From the NCBI GenBank assembly GCA_022835595.1, contig BQUP01000003.1:502629-566628 (forward strand): a DNA stretch of 64,000 nt, in the 5' to 3' direction. Origin of the DNA: Cystobasidium ongulense (taxonomy: Eukaryota > Basidiomycota > Cystobasidiomycetes > Cystobasidiales > Cystobasidiaceae). The notes beneath the pieces were generated by a model. The model saw only the letters and a list, made by a program, of their open reading frames with translations. It was not told the DNA's origin and ran no database searches. The position numbers were made by a program, and so were the translations under genes. Below, in pieces: positions 12,809-21,718 of the stretch (position 1 is the stretch's first letter; every line of letters starts with the position of its first letter).

Positions 12809-14446
12809 GGGCGGGCCTCGCATGTGTCCATGTCAGTCAAGCTGGAATCTGTAGGGCAAGGATACAATCGTACCCGTCCATCTGTACCATCAGGGGAACT
12901 TGAAAGTCCTACACAGGCTTGATGCGCTGTATCGTGTTGTTTTTGGCAGTAACGACGACACTCAGAAACATCCTCTGATACAGTAGGAGTCCGAAGAGCA
13001 TCCTGTGATACAGTACGAGTCTAAAGAGCATCCTGTGATACAGCAAGAGTACATAGCTCGAGCTCTTACGTTCTGCTCAGAATTGAACATATGTGCCACG
13101 GTGGCGGCCGTTAAAGAGTAGGACGAACGGGGCCGACAAGTCTAACGCACGGATACGCACATCTCAACAAGGAATACAGTATTTGATGTGATTATACTTT
13201 AGGTTTCTTGAGACCCTGCGACGATCTTTGTAAATAATTGACAATGTCGCTAACGTCGCGGGAATATATTGTCAGTATTGAAGTTCCAAAGCTAGACAAA
13301 CTTCCAAATCCCAAGCACCAGTGGCAGAACCTAGTGGGCTGTATTGGGTGGCTTTCAAGCATAGAGATATTGCCCTGGAAACAGGGCCCATACATTCTTT
13401 GAGTACACCATGAGGTTTGTCTTGTGTGGGAATGGAAATAGTCATGGTCGCTCGGAGAAACCGCAGTCCAATGACGGCCGGTCGACTCACTATAGCCCGG
13501 TAGCCAGCCTCCTTGCCCTACAGACGATGATGACTTTGATGTTCTCTCCCAATTGTGACTATCGGAAATCCGTGCTGGTCTGTACTATATTGTTGTTAAC
13601 AATATATTTGCGATATCATGTCGCGGCATATGTCTTCCAAATAGCAAGAATGAAAAGCTTGCGAAGCCTTCAGGAAGCAGTCATAGTGTGAAACAGCCAA
13701 AGGATGTTGCCAGCAACTCGCTGATATTCCAGTCAATTATCTAGAGTCGAACTTGAGGTTTCGGATCAGGGTACAGGGTAAATGTTCGAGGCGTCTACGT
13801 AATACGCGGATGACCGGCCGTAACCAGATGGAAGCTCGGGCAGACTCAGTCAGAACGTCGCAGCGAGGACACTCGAGCGTGTTCCATGGCGCAGCTGGCA
13901 AGGTCTGCTCTGTGAAGCGCACACCGAACTGCGCGGGCTCCTGCTGATTACACGCGTCGGAACCTCTCGCCGGACCGCCCCGGGCCGAATAGGCGACTAC
14001 TAAATGGCTGTTGACACGAAATTCATCGCGCCGAAAGTCAAGAGCCGGCAACAGTACGACTGCAACTGACCTGCGCTCCTGGTGTCTTCTGCGCCAACTG
14101 GCCTCCTCACGGGGCAGACGTCGGCTCTGTTAAGCAGGCTCATGCAGCAGCCTGCAGACAGGCGCGAGCCGAGGCAGCGCTGATTGCCAGCTTACAGAGC
14201 ACCTGTCCGGACATCGGTTAGCCGTACGCTGTACCGAGCTGTCACCTTCGCTGCAATATGCCCGAGCAGCACTGACACACCACATCGGGAGTTGAGCTTC
14301 ACTGATCATTATCTCGACCGAAGCTGCCCATCCTCTCCCTCTTCTTCTTCTTCGCCTCTCGCCTTCTCAGCCTTCTCACGCAGTTTCAAAATCGAAGCTG
14401 CCTAAACTTACGCAATTCGTTTCTCGACGCTTCAGGAAGATACATC
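12809..14446. other. 1.6 kb intergenic region with a 30-bp tandem repeat
   Basis: No convincing gene on either strand; the open frames here are short, lack family motifs and cannot be joined by good splice sites. The region holds three copies of a 30-bp repeat (12969-13058). The last 150 bp before the dehydrogenase start are pyrimidine-rich, as in a fungal 5' leader. Confidence 0.5.
12969..13058. repeat. 30-bp tandem repeat, three copies
   Basis: Three head-to-tail copies start at 12969, 12999 and 13029, each opening with CATCCTSTGATACAG. Copies 1 and 2, and 2 and 3, differ at a handful of positions; the third decays at its 3' end. It lies outside any gene model, downstream of the MFS gene. 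Confidence 0.85.
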
Positions 14447-15813
14447 ATGCTTGGCGCACTCCTGGCAGCTATCTCTCCCAGTGGAGCACTAGTTCAGCTC
14501 TTTCCACCAGCTAGCAAGTTTGACCCCGTCCGTGATATGCCAGATCTGTCAAAAAAGGTACGTTGCTGGCCGCCACTGGCGGCGTTGTGTTGCTGAAGAG
14601 CTGTGCTCGTCTGAAGGACATGTAAGGCAGTTGACTGATATTGCTCTGCTTGCTCTCTGGCAATCTAGATCGTCCTCGTCACAGGCTTCAATAGCGGACT
14701 CGGCTACGAGACCAGCAAACGGCTCATTCAGCGCAACGTCGGCAAGATCTATCTAGCTGCACGCACGCCTAAGAAAGCCCAGGAAGCTATCGCAGAGCTT
14801 CGCAAGCTGTATCCACATTCCACCTCTCAGCTTGTTTTCCATCAGCTTGACATCAGTGACCTGAAAGCTATCCGCAAGTCGGCGGACGAATTCCTAGCTG
14901 GTGAAGAAAGACTGGACGTGCTTTTCAATAACGCGTGAGTCATCCTGTCGTTGCGGGCCTGCTAGCTTGACTGCATCCGCGTCACAGCTCACGCTGAGTC
15001 CAAATATTTCAGCGGCATCATGCAGCCGGAACCATCAGCACTCACCCCACAAGGTTACGACATGCAATGGGGCACCAATGTGCTCGGTCCTTTCTTCTTC
15101 ACGGAACTTATCATGCCAGCGTTGAACAGATCTCGTCAAGCAACCGGCGAGCCAGCGAGAATCGTGAACACCTCTTCGTACTTGCATGTTGAGACAGTCA
15201 AAACGACTAGCGGTGTTGACCCGAATACATACGTAGGTGGGCAAGCCAGAGATGCTACGATGCAGAAGATGGGCGATAAAGCGCTAAAGTCAGTCGCGAC
15301 GGTCTGAATGTCCAAAAGAGTGGCACGTCAGTCTGCCTTCATCACGCTGACGTCTGAGTCTGCTCTTGCATCGTGTGTAGTGCCTTGTATGGACAAAGCA
15401 AGCTCGGCAACATCTTCGTATCAGACTACTGGTCGCAGCAAGATCCTCAGAGCGTCGAATCATGCTCCCTGCATCCCGGTCTCATCCGGACCAACCTAGT
15501 CGGACACGCCGAGCCTAGTCTTCAGACAAAGATCTTCCACATGCTAGGATCACCCGTAGAGTAAGTAGACAGCTTTGCATTTTGGCAGACTAGATGAAAG
15601 GATAGTTGGATGCTGACTAGAAGACCTGCACTTTTGTCGAAAATCAGGCTTGGAGCTTTGAGTCAGCTCTATGCCGGCACTACAGCCAAAAATATCAATG
15701 GAAAATATTACATCCCCTGGGCTCGTGAGGGAGAGGTGTCAGCGCAAGCGAAGAACACAAAGACACGCGGGGAGGTGATAGCGTGGCTGAAGTCAGCTTG
15801 TGACGGATTTTGA
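14447..15813 (+). CDS. Short-chain dehydrogenase/reductase (SDR) 1
   Basis: Exons: 14447-14557, 14669-14934, 15013-15288, 15381-15560, 15648-15813; 332 residues. It is a classical Rossmann-fold oxidoreductase: cofactor loop TGFNSGLGYE (TGxxxGxG) near residue 42, AARTPKKAQE next to it as in NADP-preferring members, LFNNAG, catalytic Ser in IVNTSSY and the catalytic YxxxK in ALYGQSKLGN. The layout matches fungal retinol-dehydrogenase/WWOX-like SDRs that begin with a short N-terminal stretch ending near PDLSKK. The first 15 residues are hydrophobic and may attach it to a membrane. The substrate is unknown. A second, different SDR lies 3.6 kb downstream on the same strand. Confidence 0.85.
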
Positions 15814-16399
15814 GCGTTGTCGTGTTCTACAGAAACCATGTTCTACAGAAACCAGCCAGACCGCGGTTGCTTAACGTTGTGCCAACACATGCTATCACCA
15901 GCAAGGGAATAAGCAACCCACTGAGCAAGACTAGATCTTGAGTATCCACTACTTTTCGTCTCCATATGCCTCCTCGCTACTTCAATGTTCAACAACCCTT
16001 CTTCGCCCAAGTAGCGATGTGTTGGAGAGTCCAGCCAAAATGATGAGATCTTCGATACAGGCACGCATGGTAAATCGTACCATTCTGAAGATCGTCGCAC
16101 TATAGCTGTGCCAGTGTCTGATTATCGTACAATTCGAAACTTGACTGACTGTCCTGACCTGCCATCTCATCCAGGCACCAGGCCGTCGGCATTAGCGATG
16201 TGTCACTGCTATATAAGAGAGGACAACGAGTCGACTTCACCCTTGTCAATCAGTCTCTCCAAGCTCGCTATTCCAATCCCTGCTTTACTCACGCTCTCCC
16301 AGCCGCCCTCTCCACTCTTGAGAATCTAGTCTCGCTTTCACTCACCTTCTATTACTTTTTATTCACCCCTATTCGAACCCACCTCAAAAAGACCTCAAG
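15814..16399. promoter_or_regulatory. Promoter region of the small secreted peptide gene
   Basis: 586 bp. A 16-bp unit (GTTCTACAGAAACCAK) is repeated twice in tandem at 15824-15855, just after the dehydrogenase stop. A TATA box lies at 16210-16217, followed by a strongly pyrimidine-rich leader (16240-16395) running into the ATG. Confidence 0.5.
16210..16217 (+). promoter_or_regulatory. TATA box upstream of the small secreted peptide gene
   Basis: TATATAAG, about 185 bp upstream of the ATG at 16400 and followed by a CT-rich leader. A strong TATA box is unusual in this window and suggests an inducible, highly expressed gene. Confidence 0.55.
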
Positions 16400-16745
16400 A
16401 TGTTCAAAAACATTCTGGCAGCTGCTTTGTTGCTTGCTATCAATGTCATGACCAGCAAAGCGGTTCCGGGTGACATATCCGTTGGTGGAATGATGCCTGC
16501 ATTGGTTCCCCGTTCGAACGCCGAGGCTTTCGCTAATGGTCTCCCGCCTTTGCGCCAACGACATCATGGTGAGTCATTCATCTTTTAGATCTGGATGCCT
16601 TGTCCAATGACTAGGTCTTTATAGCTCGCAACCGCTCTAGCCGCCGCGCCGCTCCAAGTAATTCTGTGAGTGTCACCACAGTGCAATAATCTTCAATATG
16701 ACATTGCTGACCCGTTTCTACGTCTAGCCTATGAAGCGTATCTAA
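16400..16745 (+). CDS. Small secreted peptide precursor (75 aa), unrecognised
   Basis: Exons: 16400-16568, 16625-16665, 16728-16745. The start is a classic signal peptide (MFKNILAAALLLAINVMTSKA) with likely cleavage before VPGDISVGG. The remaining 50 or so residues are Gly/Pro/Arg/His-rich, hold a dibasic site (SSRR) and end in PMKRI. There are no cysteines. I do not recognise the family. If the first intron is kept, translation ends ten bases later as ...HHGESFIF, so two C-termini are possible. A TATA box and CT-rich leader precede it. Candidate roles (secreted signal, antimicrobial or host-directed peptide) are guesses. Confidence 0.65.
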
Positions 16746-17287
16746 AGAAGAAACGGTCCACTGCGTCATCATTACGGCTTTCCGTTCCAAACTTGTAGTT
16801 GGGAAGGATAGTTCACACCCTGTGTTCCAGTCAATTCCAAATCAAACGCATTACACTTTCACGTTAACGATTCCTCGAGCCTCACTTTCATCGGAAATGA
16901 AGTGAATTCCTATCCGCCTTCGATTTCTTTCTGCTGCGCATCTTCGGGTTGTCTTCTATATATCTTTCAACTGCCTACTAGGTGCCTCCTTTTCCTACTA
17001 TTTTCTGCATACAATACTACATCATAATACAGGGTTATGGGAGTCGGGGCAAGTTTTGGGTTATAGTCTATTATCGTGTAAATGCATAGCGACGCTCTTT
17101 CGCTGCAAATCACTTCAGCAAATAGACATCTCAGACACTGCGATACACTGCGATATCCAGCTATCGCAGTGTCTGATCGGCTTTGCCACCGAACTATTTG
17201 CTCGTTGTTGCGAATGAACTGCAAATTGCAGGCTTTGCTTCCTGCGAAGCTGAAGATCCTTGGAACTTATAGAAAGGCATCCGCGAA
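16746..17287. other. Intergenic region with a perfect 15-bp inverted repeat
   Basis: 542 bp between two + strand genes: the 3' untranslated region of the small peptide gene and the promoter of the phosphatase gene. It holds the hairpin-forming repeat listed separately at 17131-17176. Confidence 0.5.
17131..17176. repeat. Perfect inverted repeat, 15-bp arms
   Basis: The left arm TCAGACACTGCGATA (17131-17145) is exactly complementary to the right arm TATCGCAGTGTCTGA (17162-17176), with a 16-nt spacer. The spacer begins with a second, direct copy of CACTGCGATA. It lies 112 bp upstream of the phosphatase start codon. Confidence 0.9.
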
Positions 17288-19113
17288 ATGACGCTTATAC
17301 TCACTTTGGTTCGGCATGGCGAGGTAGGTTTTGGTGTCCTGCAATCTACAGTAGACAACGCCAGCTGATGATGCCATCGCGATGGACTCGCTTCGGGACA
17401 TACAGTCTACAGACAACCTCAAGGCACTATGGGCTGGTGAGTTTGGTCGTCCCCTTAATGCTTCTATACCGTACTGCAGCTCACCAACTATCCTTCATCA
17501 ATTGTCCAGGCCATCGCGACGCACCTCTGACAACGCATGGTGAGCAAGCTTCCCACGATACAAGTCGCACGAGTCAATGTCAAAACTCTCACTGATATCG
17601 AATGTTCATCTTCTCCGCTGTTATCACTCACAGGCATGAATCAAGCACGTCGACTAGGCAAATCCTTCGAGGATGTGTACATCTCGAAGATCTACGCGTC
17701 CGACCTGAAGCGTGCACACTGGACAGCCTTGCAAATAGCAACACAGAACAAGAGTCTTTTAAATCGTCTCCAGGGAGAACTCTCAGAAGGAGATGCGAAT
17801 TCTGCTACGCCAGCCGCTTCCAGACCGTCTTCCTCGCTCGAAGAGAATGGCACTTCCACACCTGATCGCTCCAGCGGCGAGCTCGACCAGGAAGAGATTG
17901 CCGAAACCTCTGCAGGACCCTCTTCATTGACTTCCACTGATAGAACCTCCTCAAGCGTGTCCACCTTTCCAAACTATACCGACGACTTCAGCTGTTCCTC
18001 TTCAGCGGCTGCTTCATCGCCGGTTCCTTCGCCAACTACCGCCACCGGTCGCACGACACCCACGTCGCACGAAGCGTTATTGCCCAAGACAGTCACCACA
18101 ACAAACAAACTCAGAGAACAGTACTTTGGTCTAGCAGAAGGCCAAAGTTGGAAGACTGGATTCGCGACTAGTGCCAATTCCTACCATAATCGTGGATACA
18201 AGTTTGAGCAGGGCGAGAGTCTGGAAGATGTGCACGAGCGTGCTCAGGAGATTGTACAGCGTTGTGTCGTACCCTGGCTTGTTAAGAGCGCTAAGAATAC
18301 CGAAGGAAAGAAAGAGCATATCGTTCTGGTGGCCCATGGCATTGTAAGCTACATAGACTACCGTCCCGTTCCCAGTGTTACTCTGCTGAATTCTGGTACC
18401 TGGTCTACAGATGATATCGGAGCTCCTGTATGCGCTTCATCGACTACAAGATCCGAGGGTGCAATGTAAGTATGCGCCAACCGCCGCATCTAAACCGTTG
18501 CTAACCACATATCTGTAGATGAGCGTCGGTCTGGCCATACGAATGTGCGTTCACGTCCATTCGCTATTCATTTTGCGCTCTTTGTTATCTAACAGATTAC
18601 CCTTTGCAGACTGGATGGACTCGTTTCGTCTTAACACTTCCTCAAAACTTCCACTCACCATCCTCTCCGCTTCCCGATCCTCCTCTCCCAGATATTCTTG
18701 CACCTGAGCTGCCTCCGCATTACCACGAGGTCCTGGCACCTCAACCTTTACCTCAAGTGACGATCAAGCAGACTCATGCCAACGTCACTACACATCTAGA
18801 CGGGTTGAAACGCACGAAAGGCGGTGTCGGTTCAGAACAATACGATGCTCGACAAAAGAGCTTGCGGGACTTCTTTAGCGGTGCATCCACTTCTGATAGC
18901 AGTGCGACAGATAATGAAAAGAAAGCAACAGAAAGCAACATCGGAACGAACGGCACACCGAAGTCGAGCAAGCCTGTACCGGATCCAAGACCTATCGATC
19001 TTACTGGCGATGACAAGGACGATGTCATGAAGACGAACGGGGAACATCAGAGACGTGGCGTAAGACTCACTAGTCCGACAAGTCCCAGTCCTAAGAAAAG
19101 CAGATTGAGCTGA
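17288..19113 (+). CDS. Histidine phosphatase (phosphoglycerate mutase-like) with PIP-box/SIM-like tail
   Basis: Exons: 17288-17323, 17406-17436, 17510-17539, 17634-18343, 18411-18465, 18519-18544, 18610-19113; 463 residues. The phosphatase fold is shown by LTLVRHGES at the N-terminus (catalytic His), GHRDAPLTTHG, YASDLKRAHWTA and the second catalytic His in VLVAHGIMISELL. A Ser/Thr/Pro-rich insert of about 100 residues splits the domain. After residue 300 the tail is disordered and holds QKSLRDFF (residues 378-385), which fits the PCNA-binding PIP box QxxLxxFF exactly, and PIDLTGDDKDD (424-434), a SUMO-interacting-like motif, ending in basic SPSPKKSRLS. The enzyme could act on sugar phosphates, nucleotides or proteins; the tail suggests a nuclear, PCNA-linked role (inference). 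Confidence 0.85.
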
Positions 19114-19399
19114 ATGCCATACATTCCGGTTCCGTGGGACTAAACTGTAGTCATGTGTGTATGTATGATGGAAAGTTGAGGTCTGGTCATGACCCCTTGG
19201 ATTTGTTCGTTGTACGCCTAGCAAGCCAGTCAGACGAGTGCAGTTGGCAGTGAATATGCCCAGAGATACCGTGCAAAAGGAAGTTGTCCAGACGTGCCTG
19301 TTTTATCGACTGACGTCGTCTTCGCCACTTTCGCGACTTGTAACTTATCGACCTATCCTTAACATTCGACCAACACAACGAAGACCGACAATCAGCGTC

Positions 19400-20689
19400 A
19401 TGGCACCCAAAGATCCGCCTTCGGCATCACTGTTAGGCAAGACTGCCATTGTCACAGGTGAGAATGCCATTCCCACACTGATAGATGCGTGCAGCAAAGG
19501 CTGAAAGTAGGATGATCGTATCATTAATCGACTGATAGGCGCAAATATTGGTATTGGCCATGCTACTGCACTTTATCTGGTTAGCTGCAAGCAACTCTGA
19601 ACACATATGCATGTCCTGATTCCCCTCTTATTCAGGCATCCTTGTCCTGCAAGGTCGTCCTAGCCTGCCGCAACCAAAGCAAAGGTGAAACTGCCATTGC
19701 AGACATCAAGAAGGTGCACCCGAATGCTCAATTGGAACTCGTATCCATCGACCTGCAGTCACTCGAGAGCGTACGCAAGCTAGCTGAAGACTGGGACAAG
19801 CGAGACGACAAGAAACTCGACCTGCTCATTTGCAATGCTGGCGCCACATTTGTTGACTATCAACGCACGAATGACGGTTTCGAGCAGGGATACCAGGTGG
19901 GCAAGAGTGAGCTGACCGCACCTAGTTAAACACTAACTTTAAGAACCTCACGTAGACGAACTACCTCAGCAACTTTCTTCTTGTCCGCCTCATGATTCCC
20001 TATCTACGCTTGTCCCCGTCTCCCCGCGTTGTGCTCGTATCCAGCAATTCTGCAAGTTGGGGAAAAGTATCGATGGATAATCTGAATGCCGAAGCCATTC
20101 CAGAAAGCAGCTGGAATGGTTTCTCTAGATTCAAGACGTGCGTTGACACATGTTCAGCCTTCTGGTACGGATTCATCGAGCTGATTTCCCAACCTTTTGT
20201 AAAAACAGCGGCATGCAAGTGTATGGCAATACAAAGCTTATGGGGTTGCTCTTCATGAAACACTATCAAAAACTACTCTTTTCATCTCCAAATGAGCAAG
20301 ATCATAAGATAGCAATACAAGCTGTATATCCTGGATTCGTTGGATCAGATATGGCCAATAAACCGCATTACAACTTGCCGAAGTTCATTAGTACTATGGC
20401 AGATAAAGCCATCAAGCTTGCCGGTAGATGTGAGTGCCTACCTATTCGGTACTATCTGCCTTACCGTACTGACTCCTGGATGCGCATAGCAACCGCCACT
20501 GGAGCAAAGCCTACTCTTTACGCGGCACTATCTGATGAAGCTGGTCAGCAAGATAATTGGGGCAGCTATTGGGACGACAATTGCATAAGGAAAGATATTC
20601 CCAACGAGGCGAGGAATGATCAGCAGTTGATACTTGATCTGTGGAAGAAATCGTGCAAAGATACTGGCCTGCCTGAAAGTCTGACATGA
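19400..20689 (+). CDS. Short-chain dehydrogenase/reductase (SDR) 2
   Basis: Exons: 19400-19457, 19539-19579, 19636-19896, 19956-20137, 20209-20429, 20490-20689; 320 residues. Motifs: cofactor loop TGANIGIGHATA at residue 19, CRNQSKGE after strand 2, LLICNAG, catalytic Ser in VVLVSSNSAS, catalytic Tyr/Lys in VYGNTKLMG and PGFVGSDM after it. It is a classical NADP-type SDR of the retinol-dehydrogenase/WWOX-like class; the substrate is unknown. It shares only the fold and motifs with SDR 1, so this is not a recent duplication. The donor of intron 2 reads GTTAGC. The gene is followed by TMA22 on the opposite strand. Confidence 0.85.
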
Positions 20690-20836
20690 CCGAGATGGAG
20701 CAGTGCAGTTCATATAGCTGGTCTGCTTGAGCATTGTAACACCTGTTGTTGTGCTAATCAGCGGTAGTATGCCTGAGACGTAAAGCTTGCTTGTAGTGAG
20801 ACGATAAGCTGAAGTACAATCATTCTATCCATATGC

Positions 20837-21564
20837 CTACTCTTCTTCTCCCTTCTTCTTTTTCTTGACATCGATAATATCAATATTATCTTCTGGGACC
20901 TTTCCACCAAACGTTTCACCCTCCTTCCCTGTTTTCTTCATCAGCATCTCTTCAACTTCATAAGCCACATCACCCTGAATGACGATTTCATCATCACCCT
21001 GAGGATTCTTACTGACACTCGCACCGGTAGCGAATTTATTGGCGAATAACTTGCTTGCCTTCTTTAAATCTATTCCGAATACTTCTAAGCCTTGAATTGA
21101 AGTTGTCATTTTACGCTTTGTTCGTTCTTGTCGCTTGATTAAGATTTTACTACTCATACGTTGTGCTTCTGCTTTCGCTGCTTTGCGTTCTGCTTTTGCT
21201 TCTTTCTTCAATGCCTCTTCTTCCAATGAGAGAGCTCCCATTTTATCTGCTGTCTTGTTTACGTCGCCAGCTTCATCCTTGTCCTCTTTGTCGTCGCCTG
21301 TTGGGGCGCTCGATGAGGAAGGGTCATCGCCATAGTATTTCGTGAATAGGTCAGGATGGGCGCTTGATAGCCATTTCTTGCACTTGGACAGCTTGGAGCC
21401 ATACGCGCAGTACTCTACTGGGTATGAGCAGACTGTGGGTGTATCAGGTGTCGTTCCTGAGGTAGAATTACTTGCATCATGCATGACAGGACATGCCACT
21501 CACTTCCACAGTATGTGACCTGCTTCGGCTGAACGTAGGTTGCGGATGGGCCAGACTGAACCAT
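20837..21564 (-). CDS. TMA22: DENR/TMA22 translation re-initiation and 40S recycling factor
   Basis: Exons: 21564-21504 and 21432-20837; 218 residues. The N-terminus carries the DENR-type metal-binding segment (VTYCGICSYPVEYCAYG) followed by KLSKCKKWL; the C-terminus is a SUI1/eIF1-like domain (ILIKRQERTKRKMTTSIQGL ... KLFANKFATGASV ... EIVIQGDV). The middle is an acidic, Lys/Glu/Ala-rich linker. Yeast Tma22 pairs with Tma20 to release deacylated tRNA from 40S subunits and allow re-initiation. The length is close to the family norm (about 200). The intron was placed so that the Cys pairs line up with the family. Confidence 0.92.
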
Positions 21565-21718
21565 GGCTAGGATTGAGGAGTATCTAGCAATACGGTTGTT
21601 CTGTCTGTGATGTGTCGTCGCAAGACAAGCATCACTCGGCTTCGTACTTCGTACTTCAGAGCATAGAGGCCGATCAAGGCTTGTTGGCTCTCGACAATCC
21701 AGCAAGTCGAGCAGCAGT

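Noticed and set aside
13410-14405. Open frames of 60-105 codons in the large gap
   Set aside because: No initiation context, motifs or joinable introns; lengths are within chance expectation.
14447-20689. Possible biosynthetic gene cluster (two dehydrogenases near an MFS transporter)
   Set aside because: No backbone synthase, P450, methyltransferase or transcription factor is present, and the neighbours are unrelated housekeeping genes.
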